NCBI GenBank assembly: GCA_021789455.1
Contig: JAJYJN010000042.1
Coordinates: 1 to 8,635, forward strand
Length of the DNA stretch: 8,635 nt
Origin: a bacterium
GTDB taxonomy: Bacteria > SZUA-79 > Acidulodesulfobacterales > Acidulodesulfobacteraceae
Direction: 5' to 3'
Part shown: in pieces, positions 1 to 6,659 of the stretch
Layout of the letters: every line of letters starts with the position of its first letter
How positions within the stretch are numbered: the stretch's first letter is position 1
Made by a program: the position numbers and the translations under genes
Notes under the pieces: generated by a model
Databases searched by the model: none
Seen by the model: only the letters and a program-made list of their open reading frames with translations
Told to the model about the DNA's origin: nothing

Positions 1-2
1 AC

Positions 3-1025
3 GAAAAGTCCGATACCGGTGCATTTGCGCAGTCTAAAGAGTTTGTTTTAAGATTTGCCGGAGATTTCGGACTTTTTTCGATGCTTAAAGACGCTAAAAT
101 GAGTTATAAACAGCTTCCGCTCAGATTCTACGAAATCTCAAAGAGTTTCAGATATGAAAAAAGCGGAGAGTTGTCGGGTTTAAGAAGGCTGAGAGGCTTT
201 ACTATGCCGGATATTCACAGTTTCTGCTTAAATTTAGAAGAAGGATTTAACGAATATCAGGTTCTTTACAGAACATACGCCGACCTCGCCGAGGGAACCG
301 GCATCGAATACGCCGTAGTTTTCAGAATCGTAAAAGAGTATTACGACAAATATAAAGACAAGATAATAGAACTTTTAAAATATTCTAAAAAGCCCGCGCT
401 TATCGAAGTCCTGTCCAAAATGAAGCATTACTGGGCGCTTAAACACGAATTTCAAGGAGTTGATTCCGTAAACGGCTCCTGCCAGCTTTCTACGGTTCAG
501 CTCGACGTCGAAGACGCTAAAAGGTACGGGCTGAATTATACGGCCGAAACAGGGGAAAAAACCGGCTGCATAATATGCCATTCGTCCGTAGGCGCAATTG
601 AAAGATGGATGTATCTTATATTAGAAGAAGCGCTTAAAAAAAATATCCCCGTTTTTCCTTTATGGCTTAGTCCTACGCAGGTCAGGATAATTCCCGTATC
701 GGATAAGTTTATGGATTTCGCCCTCAAGCTAAAGGAAGATATGTACAAGTCCGATATAAGAGTAGATATAGACGACAGGGATTTCAGCCTCGGTAAAAAG
801 ATTATGTTTGCCGAAGAGGAATGGGTTCCGTATATTGCGGTAGTCGGACAGAAAGAGTCCGAAAGCGGAGTCCTTTCCGTCAGAAACAGGTATAAGGAAA
901 GGAAGAATTTTAATTTTACGCCGCAGGAATTTATAAAAGAAATAAAAGCCGGAACGGAGGGTATGCCGTACAGGAGACTCATTTTGCCCGATATGCTTTC
1001 AAAAAGACCCATATTCGTCGGATAA
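3..1025 (+). CDS. thrS: Threonyl-tRNA synthetase, archaeal type (5'-truncated by window edge)
   Basis: Charges tRNA-Thr with threonine in the cytoplasm. The reading frame is open from base 3, so the gene starts outside the window; the 340 residues visible are roughly the C-terminal half of the protein. The first methionine (base 81) is internal: the codons before it read GDFGLFS, a conserved part of the class II catalytic core. Motif 2 follows (LPLRFYEI to RRLRGF), then FTMPDIH at about 198-218, where bacterial ThrRS usually has FTQDDAH. The histidines of TMPDIH and of ICHSS (bases 567-581) match two of the three zinc ligands; the cysteine ligand would lie upstream. Motif 3 is GAIERW. The anticodon-binding domain starts at [15 protein letters not shown] and ends in SKRPIFVG, wording typical of archaeal ThrRS. 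No terminator is seen in the 53-base gap before tig. The family is secure; the archaeal-type assignment is from recalled motifs. Confidence 0.93.
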   Translation, partial: EKSDTGAFAQSKEFVLRFAGDFGLFSMLKDAKMSYKQLPLRFYEISKSFRYEKSGELSGLRRLRGFTMPDIHSFCLNLEEGFNEYQVLYRTYADLAEGTGIEYAVVFRIVKEYYDKYKDKIIELLKYSKKPALIEVLSKMKHYWALKHEFQGVDSVNGSCQLSTVQLDVEDAKRYGLNYTAETGEKTGCIICHSSVGAIERWMYLILEEALKKNIPVFPLWLSPTQVRIIPVSDKFMDFALKLKEDMYKSDIRVDIDDRDFSLGKKIMFAEEEWVPYIAVVGQKESESGVLSVRNRYKERKNFNFTPQEFIKEIKAGTEGMPYRRLILPDMLSKRPIFVG

Positions 1026-1036
1026 AACAAGAAAAA

Positions 1037-1047
1037 TATAATATAAT
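1037..1047 (+). promoter_or_regulatory. Possible tandem -10 elements upstream of tig
   Basis: Two overlapping perfect TATAAT hexamers occur at 1037-1042 and 1042-1047 in the gap between thrS and tig. No good -35 box lies 16-18 bases upstream, because that region is the end of thrS. This may be a weak or factor-dependent promoter for tig-clpP-clpX, or simply A+T-rich spacer. Confidence 0.3.
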
Positions 1048-1078
1048 ATAAATATTAAAACAGGAGATAATCCGGGTT

Positions 1079-2323
1079 ATGGATAATGCATTAAACGAAG
1101 TTGCAATAAAAGACGAGACTTCAGTCAGGAAAAGCGTTAATTTAAAATTGGACGAAACGAAGACGCAGGAACTTCTGCAAAAGAAGCTCGAAGCCGCCGC
1201 AAAAAAGGCTAACATAAAAGGTTTCAGGCCGGGCAAAGCGCCTGTTTCTATCATTAAAAAATATTACGAGCAGGAACTGCTCGAAGAAGCCGCCGCCGAG
1301 ATTTTAAACGATGACTTCAGGAAAATCGTTTCGGAAAAAGGCATATATGTAATAGGAACCCCGACGCTCGAAAAGAAAACGGAAAACGAATATTCGATAT
1401 CGTTCGACGTTATGCCGGAAGTCAAAAATTTAAATTTAAATATTAAGGTTAAAAAAAATAAAAAACGCGATATAACGGAAGAAGTTATCGAGGAAGAAAT
1501 CAATTTCCTTCTTGAAAGGCTTGCGGACCAGGAAAAATTAGACGATTCGGCCGCCATAAACCGGAACGATAAATATTTCGTTAAAATAGATTACATAACC
1601 GTCGATGAAACCGGCAAAGAAGTTGACAGCGCAAAAGATTATTCGATAAGCCTTAATTCGAGCATTATAGACAAAACGTTCGAGTCTTCTTTTATAGGCA
1701 AAAAGAAAGGGGACAGCTTTGAATTCGACGACAAAGAAAGAAAAGTCGTCGTTAAAGGTTTTATTAAAGAAATAGACAAAAAAATCCTGCCGGAGTTAAA
1801 TGCCGAAACTATTAAAAATTTCGGCGATTTCAAAGACGTTTCCGAATTCAGGAAATACGTAGAAAAAAGCCTTAACGAATATGAGGAAAAGAGATACAAG
1901 GATGCTCTGAGGGCTTCTATATCGGAAGAACTTGTGAACCTGAATCCCGTCGAACTTCCCGAAAGCATGGTAGAGGAAGATGCTAAATCCAGACTCGAAG
2001 AAATGAAAAAACAGGGTAAATACAAAGATATAAATGAAAAACAGGCAGGGGAGTTTATGGGCATATTACGAATTATGGCTAAACGGGATATCGCGCTGTA
2101 TCTTCTGCTGTCCGAAATAGAAAAAACGGAAAATATAACGGTAACCGAATCGGATTTGGAAGAATTTTATAAACATACGGCCGCCCTGTCCAATATGAAA
2201 GAGGATGAAGTTAAAGGCTTTTATTCAGCTAAAGAAGCGCAGGAAAATTTGAAGCATGCCTTGCTTGAAGATAAGACGTTTGATTTTCTTATACAAAATA
2301 AGGTATCATATATTGAAGAATAA
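1079..2323 (+). CDS. tig: Trigger factor (ribosome-associated chaperone)
   Basis: A 414-residue cytoplasmic chaperone that docks beside the ribosomal exit tunnel and shields nascent chains; E. coli trigger factor has 432 residues. The ribosome-binding domain (about 1-115) carries the signature GFRPGKAP at residues 48-55. A peptidyl-prolyl isomerase (PPIase) domain lies at about 160-235, ending in the typical ILPELN hinge. The helical C-terminal arms occupy about 235-414, including VELPESMVEED. The PPIase domain is shorter than usual: after GKKKGDSFEFDD it runs straight into KVVVKGFI, without the usual FPEEY...LKGK stretch. Prolyl isomerase activity may therefore be reduced, although the chaperone role does not depend on it. 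An AGGAG at 1062-1066, 12 bases before the ATG, supports the start. It lies 47 bases before clpP, the common proteobacterial arrangement. Confidence 0.95.
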   Translation: MDNALNEVAIKDETSVRKSVNLKLDETKTQELLQKKLEAAAKKANIKGFRPGKAPVSIIKKYYEQELLEEAAAEILNDDFRKIVSEKGIYVIGTPTLEKKTENEYSISFDVMPEVKNLNLNIKVKKNKKRDITEEVIEEEINFLLERLADQEKLDDSAAINRNDKYFVKIDYITVDETGKEVDSAKDYSISLNSSIIDKTFESSFIGKKKGDSFEFDDKERKVVVKGFIKEIDKKILPELNAETIKNFGDFKDVSEFRKYVEKSLNEYEEKRYKDALRASISEELVNLNPVELPESMVEEDAKSRLEEMKKQGKYKDINEKQAGEFMGILRIMAKRDIALYLLLSEIEKTENITVTESDLEEFYKHTAALSNMKEDEVKGFYSAKEAQENLKHALLEDKTFDFLIQNKVSYIEE

Positions 2324-2357
2324 TAAACTAATGCAATAATTAATTGCCGACTAATAC

Positions 2358-2361
2358 GGAG
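2358..2361 (+). promoter_or_regulatory. Ribosome binding site that decides the clpP start
   Basis: GGAG lies nine bases before the ATG at 2371. The alternative in-frame TTG at 2344 has no Shine-Dalgarno-like sequence and would add nine residues not found in typical ClpP, so the ATG at 2371 is preferred. Confidence 0.7.
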
Positions 2362-2370
2362 AATAATAAA

Positions 2371-2970
2371 ATGTCGCTTGTACCTATAGTAGTCGAACAA
2401 ACGCACAGAGGGGAAAGGTCGTACGATATATACTCCCGCCTTCTAAAAGACAGGATTATCTTTATAGGAGAAGCTATCGACGACACATTTGCCAATCTTA
2501 TTATAGCACAGCTTTTGTTTCTCGAATCGGAAGACCCCGAAAAGGATATAAATATATATATTAATTCGCCTGGAGGCGTTATAACCGCCGGACTCGCCAT
2601 TTACGATACTATCCAGTATATAAAGCCCGACGTTTCGACGCTGTGTATGGGCCAGGCGGCAAGCATGGGGGCGGTTCTTCTGGCGGCGGGAGCGAAAGGA
2701 AAGAGATTTGCCCTGCCACATTCGAGGATTATGATACATCAGCCTTTGGGCGGTTTTCAAGGGCAGGCTACGGATATAGATATTCAGGCGAGGGAAATTT
2801 TGAGAATGAGGGAAGAGCTTAATCAGATTTTGTCCTCTCATACCGGACAGTCGATAGATAAAATCAGGGTAGATACGGAAAGAGATTTTTTCATGAGCGG
2901 AGAACAATCGGTAGAGTATGGAATCATCGATAAAGTTGTAGAGAAAAAAGAAATTAAAAATACAAAATAA
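2371..2970 (+). CDS. clpP: ATP-dependent Clp protease proteolytic subunit ClpP
   Basis: Serine peptidase that forms a double-ring 14-mer chamber and degrades proteins fed in by ClpX or another Clp ATPase. The 199-residue product has the standard start [10 protein letters not shown] followed by [13 protein letters not shown]. The catalytic triad is Ser98 (in GQAASMGA), His123 (in MIHQPLGG) and Asp172 (in DTERDFF), at the canonical spacing. The oxyanion-loop motif NSPGG is at residues 65-69. Length and sequence match the housekeeping ClpP throughout, and there is no long cleavable propeptide. It follows tig by 47 bases and precedes clpX by 20 bases, so the two protease subunits are very probably made from one transcript. 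I see nothing degenerate. Confidence 0.98.
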   Translation: MSLVPIVVEQTHRGERSYDIYSRLLKDRIIFIGEAIDDTFANLIIAQLLFLESEDPEKDINIYINSPGGVITAGLAIYDTIQYIKPDVSTLCMGQAASMGAVLLAAGAKGKRFALPHSRIMIHQPLGGFQGQATDIDIQAREILRMREELNQILSSHTGQSIDKIRVDTERDFFMSGEQSVEYGIIDKVVEKKEIKNTK

Positions 2971-2990
2971 TTATACAGAGGCAGTTAAAA

Positions 2991-4346
2991 ATGGCAAAAA
3001 AAAATAATAACAACAATAACGACGATAATTACGGAAGAGAACTTTACTGCTCTTTTTGCGGAAAATCGCAGGACGAGGTCAGAAAACTTATTGCGGGACC
3101 GTCGGTTTATATATGCGATGAATGCATAAGCCTTTGCAACGATATCATATCGGATGAAGTACAGCCGGTTCCGGCAGAAGTAAAGGTTGAAAATTACCTT
3201 TATAAGCCGATAGAAATTAAGGCTTTTTTAGACCAATACGTCGTAGGGCAGGAAAGGGCTAAAAAAATTCTTTCCGTAGCCGTTTATAATCATTACAAAA
3301 GAATAGAGCATAATCTTTCATTCAAAAACGCGGAAAAACTTCATAATAATAAATCAGGCAAATCGAATACCGGCTACAATCTGCATGACAAGAGCAATAA
3401 CGACGTAGAAATGCAAAAGAGCAATATTTTAATAATCGGCCCGACAGGAAGCGGAAAAACCCTCCTTGCGCAAACGCTTGCCAGAATGCTCGACCTGCCT
3501 TTCGCCATTGCCGACGCCACGACGCTTACCGAAGCCGGTTACGTCGGGGAAGACGTAGAAAGCATTTTGCTTTCTCTTTTACAGAATGCCGAATACGACG
3601 TGGAAAGAGCCCAGAAAGGCATAATATACATAGATGAAATAGATAAGATAGCAAAGAAAACCGATAACGTTTCTATAACGAGAGACGTGTCCGGAGAAGG
3701 CGTTCAGCAGGCGCTTTTAAAAATTATAGAGGGAACCGTCGCAAACGTTCCGCCTAAGGGAGGCAGAAAGCATCCGCATCAGGAGTTTATAAGATTAGAT
3801 ACGAGCAATATTCTTTTTATATGCGGCGGCGCTTTTAACGGTCTCGATAAAATTATAGAAAAACGGATACATCAGCAGCCTATAGGTTTTAATGCGGGAG
3901 TTAAATCGGGCAAGTCCGTCAGTCCTTACGAAATAATGAAACAGGTAGAGACTAAAGATTTATTGAAATACGGGCTTATTCCGGAATTTATCGGCAGGCT
4001 TCCGGTAACTGCCACGCTCGAAGAACTTGACGAGAAAGCCCTCATAGAGATTTTAACGAAACCTAAAAATGCGTTAATTAAACAGTATCAAAAATTATTC
4101 GAGCTTGAGGACGTAAATTTAAGATTTACCGATTCCGCTATTAAGGAAATTACGAAAAAAGCCGTAAAACACGGATCGGGAGCAAGAGGCTTAAGAACCA
4201 TCCTCGAATCCATAATGTTAGACGTTATGTATGAAATACCGACTGACCCGACTATTAAAGAATGCGTAATAAATGACGATGTTATTATTAATAGCGGACA
4301 GCCTATTCTTCTTTACGAAAAGGATGCCGGAGCAAAATCGGTTTAA
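2991..4346 (+). CDS. clpX: ATP-dependent Clp protease ATP-binding subunit ClpX
   Basis: Hexameric AAA+ unfoldase that recognises degradation tags, unfolds the substrate and threads it into ClpP. The N-terminal zinc domain has Cys20, Cys23, Cys42 and Cys45. The AAA+ core has Walker A GPTGSGKT (150-157), pore-1 GYVG (183-186), Walker B IIYIDE (211-216), the RKH pore loop (259-261), an arginine finger in GRLP (Arg336) and sensor 2 GAR (397-399). The ClpP-docking IGF loop is present at 298-300, so it should partner the adjacent ClpP. At 451 residues it is longer than E. coli ClpX (424). The excess is an Asn-rich N-terminus (six consecutive Asn) and about 25 extra polar residues at about 108-137, between HYKR and KSNIL just before Walker A. 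AGAGG at 2977-2981 is a well-placed ribosome binding site. Lon does not follow. Confidence 0.98.
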   Translation: MAKKNNNNNNDDNYGRELYCSFCGKSQDEVRKLIAGPSVYICDECISLCNDIISDEVQPVPAEVKVENYLYKPIEIKAFLDQYVVGQERAKKILSVAVYNHYKRIEHNLSFKNAEKLHNNKSGKSNTGYNLHDKSNNDVEMQKSNILIIGPTGSGKTLLAQTLARMLDLPFAIADATTLTEAGYVGEDVESILLSLLQNAEYDVERAQKGIIYIDEIDKIAKKTDNVSITRDVSGEGVQQALLKIIEGTVANVPPKGGRKHPHQEFIRLDTSNILFICGGAFNGLDKIIEKRIHQQPIGFNAGVKSGKSVSPYEIMKQVETKDLLKYGLIPEFIGRLPVTATLEELDEKALIEILTKPKNALIKQYQKLFELEDVNLRFTDSAIKEITKKAVKHGSGARGLRTILESIMLDVMYEIPTDPTIKECVINDDVIINSGQPILLYEKDAGAKSV

Positions 4347-4353
4347 GTATATT

Positions 4354-4383
4354 AAAAAAATGTTATAAAATATGATTTTTTTT
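4354..4383 (+). terminator. Weak candidate terminator after clpX
   Basis: An eight-base inverted repeat, AAAAAAAT against ATTTTTTT, lies just after the clpX stop, with a 13-base loop and a run of T. The stem is entirely A-T, so it would be a poor intrinsic terminator. It could equally be an A+T-rich element upstream of the hup promoter. Confidence 0.25.
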
Positions 4384-4384
4384 G

Positions 4385-4415
4385 TTGACATCTTCATTAA
4401 AAACATATATATATT
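4385..4415 (+). promoter_or_regulatory. Sigma70-like promoter for hup
   Basis: A perfect -35 box TTGACA is at 4385-4390. The -10 could be TATATA at 4408-4413 (17-base spacer) or TATATT at 4410-4415 (19-base spacer). Flanking DNA is very A+T rich, with an upstream A/T tract that could act as an UP element. The predicted start near 4420 leaves a leader of about 90 bases before hup. Confidence 0.75.
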
Positions 4416-4420
4416 ATATA

Positions 4421-4430
4421 TACTTAAGTA
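4421..4430. repeat. 10-bp palindrome at the predicted hup transcription start
   Basis: TACTTAAGTA is a perfect palindrome placed directly after the -10 region, where a repressor could block transcription initiation. A chance palindrome in A+T-rich DNA is also plausible. Confidence 0.35.
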
Positions 4431-4512
4431 AAGCACCTGCAAATGTAGCATTACAGAGATGCTTAACTAAAATTAAACCATTAAAACCTTAAAATGTAAG
4501 GAGGAAGTTGGT

Positions 4513-4794
4513 ATGACAAAAGCAGAATTGGTTGATGCAATTGCAAAATCGTCCAAGCTTACGAAAGCGGACAGCGAAAAAGCCCTTAGCGCGGCAATCA
4601 ATGCCGTAATCAACGCTTTGAAAAAAGGCGATGCGGTAAGACTTGTCGGTTTCGGCACATTCGAAGTAACTAAGAGAGCGGCAAGAAAAGGCAGAAATCC
4701 GCAGACCGGAAAAGAAATTCAGATTAAAGCGTCTAAGTCGCCAAAGTTTAAAGCCGGTAAATCTTTTAAAGAAGCAGTCAATACCGGAAAGTAA
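4513..4794 (+). CDS. hup: DNA-binding protein HU
   Basis: Small basic histone-like protein that binds DNA as a dimer, bends it and organises the nucleoid. The 93-residue product has the N-terminal helices MTKAELVDAIAKSSKLTKAD, then the family signature GFGTFEVTKRAARKGRNP at about 46-63. The DNA-intercalating proline is Pro63, at the tip of the beta arm. Length is typical of HU (about 90). IHF subunits share the fold, but the ARKGRNPQTGKEI arm favours HU. Translation should be strong: AAGGAGGA at 4498-4505 lies seven bases before the ATG. The gene has its own promoter and terminator, so it is a single-gene unit. In E. coli hupB follows clpX and lon; here it follows clpX directly. Confidence 0.96.
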   Translation: MTKAELVDAIAKSSKLTKADSEKALSAAINAVINALKKGDAVRLVGFGTFEVTKRAARKGRNPQTGKEIQIKASKSPKFKAGKSFKEAVNTGK

Positions 4795-4810
4795 ACTTAT
4801 TTTTCATTCA

Positions 4811-4868
4811 AACCCTCATTTTATCGTTTCACGGTTTTATCGATTTTTAAAAATGAGGGTTGTTTTTT
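4811..4868 (+). terminator. Intrinsic terminator of hup
   Basis: A 12-bp perfect stem pairs AACCCTCATTTT (4811-4822) with its complement (4850-4861) around a 27-base loop, followed by six T at 4863-4868. It starts 16 bases after the hup stop. The T tract ends exactly where tRNA-Val begins. Confidence 0.85.
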
Positions 4869-4945
4869 GGGCGGATAGCTCAGCCGGTTAGAGCATCGGC
4901 TTTACAAGCCGGGGGTCACAGGTTCGAACCCTGTTCCGCCTACCA
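4869..4945 (+). tRNA. tRNA-Val (anticodon TAC)
   Basis: A complete 77-base cloverleaf with encoded CCA. The acceptor stem is GGGCGGA with TCCGCCT, the D stem is GCTC/GAGC, the anticodon stem is TCGGC/GCCGG with loop TTTACAA, and the T stem is ACAGG/CCTGT with loop TTCGAAC. Anticodon TAC reads GUA and other Val codons. The first acceptor pair is a G-U wobble instead of the usual G-C. No promoter of its own is evident: its 5' end abuts the T run of the hup terminator. Confidence 0.97.
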
Positions 4946-4984
4946 TTGCCCCAATTTAAGCATGCGGTCAAATTTAGAATTCCC

Positions 4985-5013
4985 TTGACTTTTTCCTCTT
5001 ATTTGTTTATCAT
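4985..5013 (+). promoter_or_regulatory. Sigma70-like promoter for tRNA-Asp
   Basis: The -35 is TTGACT (4985-4990) and the -10 is TATCAT (5008-5013). Each matches consensus at five of six positions, with an ideal 17-base spacer. The predicted start near 5020 is about 20 bases before the mature tRNA-Asp 5' end. Confidence 0.75.
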
Positions 5014-5041
5014 TAAACAATCTTATATCTTGCAATTATAC

Positions 5042-5118
5042 GGGGCTGTAGTTCAGACGGTTAGAACGCCGGCCTGTCACGCCGGAGGTCGCGGGTTCGA
5101 TCCCCGTCGGCCCCGCCA
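5042..5118 (+). tRNA. tRNA-Asp (anticodon GTC)
   Basis: A complete 77-base cloverleaf with encoded CCA. The acceptor stem is GGGGCTG/CGGCCCC, the D stem GTTC/GAAC, the anticodon stem CCGGC/GCCGG with loop CTGTCAC, and the T stem GCGGG/CCCGT. G73 is the usual discriminator base for aspartate. Anticodon GTC reads GAC and GAU. Confidence 0.98.
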
Positions 5119-5143
5119 CTTTTTAAAATCCCTTATTTAAAAA

Positions 5144-5173
5144 TTTCCACTTTTAATTAATTTTTGGTATAAT
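5144..5173 (+). promoter_or_regulatory. Extended -10 promoter for tRNA-Leu (and possibly yebC-ruvCAB)
   Basis: A perfect TATAAT at 5168-5173 is preceded by TG one base upstream, giving the extended -10 form TGGTATAAT. A weak -35, TTTCCA (5144-5149), lies 18 bases upstream. Predicted start is near 5180, about 37 bases before tRNA-Leu. No other clear promoter was found before yebC. Confidence 0.7.
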
Positions 5174-5216
5174 TATAAAATTTAAAAGGGATTAATTCAT
5201 AATTTTTTCGAACTTT

Positions 5217-5301
5217 GCGAGAGTGGCGAAACTGGTATACGCACTGGACTTAGAATCCAGCGGAGCAATCCTTGGGGGTTCGAGTCCCCCCTTTCGCACC
5301 A
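5217..5301 (+). tRNA. tRNA-Leu (anticodon TAG)
   Basis: A complete 85-base class II tRNA with a long variable arm and encoded CCA. The acceptor stem is GCGAGAG/CTTTCGC, the anticodon stem CTGGA/TCCAG with loop CTTAGAA, the variable arm CGGAGCAATCCTT, and the T stem GGGGG/CCCCC. A73 is the leucine discriminator. Anticodon TAG reads CUA and other CUN codons. yebC starts 34 bases later with no terminator in between. Confidence 0.97.
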
Positions 5302-5335
5302 CATATTTATTATTTTACTTTAGGAGGATTATTTT

Positions 5336-6070
5336 ATGTCCGGTCACAGCAAGTGGAGCACTATTAAAAGAAAAAAAGGCGCTTTAGACGCAAAAAGAGG
5401 CAGGATTTTTACCAATATCATACGCGAAATTATCACAAGCACCAGAATTGGCGGAAAAGATATTTCGTCTAATCCGCGTCTCAGGCTTGCCGTCGATGAA
5501 GCAAAAGCGGCGAATATGCCTAAGGAAAATATAGAAAGGGCAATTAAGAAAGGCGCCGGCGAACTCGAAGGCGAAACTTACGAAGAGATAATATATGAAG
5601 GATACGGACCTGCAGGAGTAGCCCTCCTTATCGAAACACTAACGGATAACAGAAACAGGACGGTTTCGGAAGTAAGGCACGCTCTTTCGAGACACGGCGG
5701 AAGTCTCGGCGAATCGGGCTGCGTTATGTGGATGTTCAATAAAAAAGGCGTAATAGGATTCGATGCGGCATCCAATACCGAGGACGCTATAATGGAAATT
5801 GCCTTAGAGGCGGGAGCCGAAGACGTAAAAACCGAAGAAGACGAAATTTTAGTTTACAGCGACGTTAAAGATTTCGAGAGCGTAAAATCCGCTTTCGAGG
5901 CTAAAGGTGCAAAGGAAAAATTTTCAGAAATTTCATATATTCCCCAGACAAATATCGAACTTAAAGGAAAAGAAGCCGACCAAATGGTAAGGCTCATGGA
6001 CGCGCTCGAAGAAATCGAAGGAATTCAGAACGTTTACGCAAATTTCGACATACAGGAAGCCGAAAGTTAA
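5336..6070 (+). CDS. yebC: YebC/PmpR family translation or regulatory factor
   Basis: A conserved cytoplasmic protein of the YebC/PmpR/TACO1 family. Members have been described as DNA-binding regulators (PmpR) and, more recently and for TACO1, as ribosome-acting factors that help translate proline-rich stretches; which role applies here cannot be read from the sequence. The 244-residue length is typical. The N-terminal signature GHSKWSTIKRKKGALDAKRG spans residues 3-22. NMPKENIERAIKKG is at 60-73, the central EGYGPAGVALL starts at 88 with TDNRNRT at 103-109, and the conserved C-terminal QNVYANFDI is at 231-239. AGGAGGA at 5322-5328 gives a strong ribosome binding site. The gene precedes ruvC by 58 bases, the widespread yebC-ruvC arrangement. 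Transcription may start at the tRNA-Leu promoter. Confidence 0.96.
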   Translation: MSGHSKWSTIKRKKGALDAKRGRIFTNIIREIITSTRIGGKDISSNPRLRLAVDEAKAANMPKENIERAIKKGAGELEGETYEEIIYEGYGPAGVALLIETLTDNRNRTVSEVRHALSRHGGSLGESGCVMWMFNKKGVIGFDAASNTEDAIMEIALEAGAEDVKTEEDEILVYSDVKDFESVKSAFEAKGAKEKFSEISYIPQTNIELKGKEADQMVRLMDALEEIEGIQNVYANFDIQEAES

Positions 6071-6128
6071 GCCGGCTATATATAAATATTTGCCTTGAAC
6101 CGGAATTATTTATGCAGGGTTTTGAGTT

Positions 6129-6647
6129 ATGGGCTATAGAATTTTAGGGGTTGACCCCGGGTCGAGATTGACCGGATGGGCTGTTTTAGATATCCCTTCT
6201 TTCGGCAAACCGTTCGAAATTATATCCTGCGGTTTGATAGATGCCGGGAAGAACAAGTTTCCTTCAAATCTAGGCAAAATTTACGATGAACTTAAGGAAG
6301 TCGCACTTCAATATCCGCCGGACTTTATGTCTTTAGAATCGGTCTTTTCGGGCGTAAATCCATCGTCTTTAATTAAACTGTCGCAGGCAAGAGGAGTTAT
6401 ATGCCTGCTCTCGTCGGCTTTGAACATAAAACTCAAAGAATATTCTCCGAGATTCGTTAAAAAAAGCATCTCCGGTTATGGAGATGCCGATAAAAGCCAG
6501 ATGAAAGATGCCCTGAAGCTTATTTGCGCCTCTAACGGCGCTAACGTAACGGAGTTTTTAAACCAAAATCTTGACGATAATATATCGGATGCGCTTTCTA
6601 TCGCAATTTGCTGCGCTACCGATATGGCTAATTTCGTCGGCATATAA
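6129..6647 (+). CDS. ruvC: Crossover junction endodeoxyribonuclease RuvC
   Basis: Dimeric RNase H-fold nuclease that cuts Holliday junctions after RuvAB branch migration, using Mg2+. The 172-residue product matches E. coli RuvC (173). The first catalytic aspartate is Asp9 in GVDPGSRLTGW; the second acidic residue is Glu70 in SLESVF, with the stacking Phe73. NPSSLIKLSQARG and YSPRFVKKSISGYGDADKSQ are the conserved DNA-contact segments. The C-terminal catalytic stretch reads DDNISDALSIA: Asp154 is the last aspartate, but three residues before it, where E. coli has Asp138, there is Asn151, with Asp150 next to it. The active site may use a shifted aspartate. AGGG at 6116-6119 lies nine bases before the ATG. 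An earlier ATG at 6112 is out of frame. ruvA follows after 12 bases. Confidence 0.96.
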   Translation: MGYRILGVDPGSRLTGWAVLDIPSFGKPFEIISCGLIDAGKNKFPSNLGKIYDELKEVALQYPPDFMSLESVFSGVNPSSLIKLSQARGVICLLSSALNIKLKEYSPRFVKKSISGYGDADKSQMKDALKLICASNGANVTEFLNQNLDDNISDALSIAICCATDMANFVGI

Positions 6648-6659
6648 TTATATATAAAA

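Noticed and set aside
536..1030. 164-codon open frame on the minus strand inside thrS
   Set aside because: It is antisense to a conserved coding region, has no recognisable domain, and is best explained as a shadow of the thrS codons. The same applies to the other minus-strand frames, such as 1639-2064 and 2443-2907.
2344..2370. Upstream TTG start for clpP adding nine residues
   Set aside because: It has no ribosome binding site, while GGAG sits correctly before the ATG at 2371, which gives the standard [10 protein letters not shown] start.
4946..5140. 64-codon plus-strand open frame across the tRNA-Asp gene
   Set aside because: It runs through the whole tRNA, has no ribosome binding site and no conserved pattern.
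4869..5301. tRNA cluster as an integration site for a mobile element
   Set aside because: All three tRNAs are intact, no duplicated tRNA 3' ends are seen, and no integrase or foreign genes are present.
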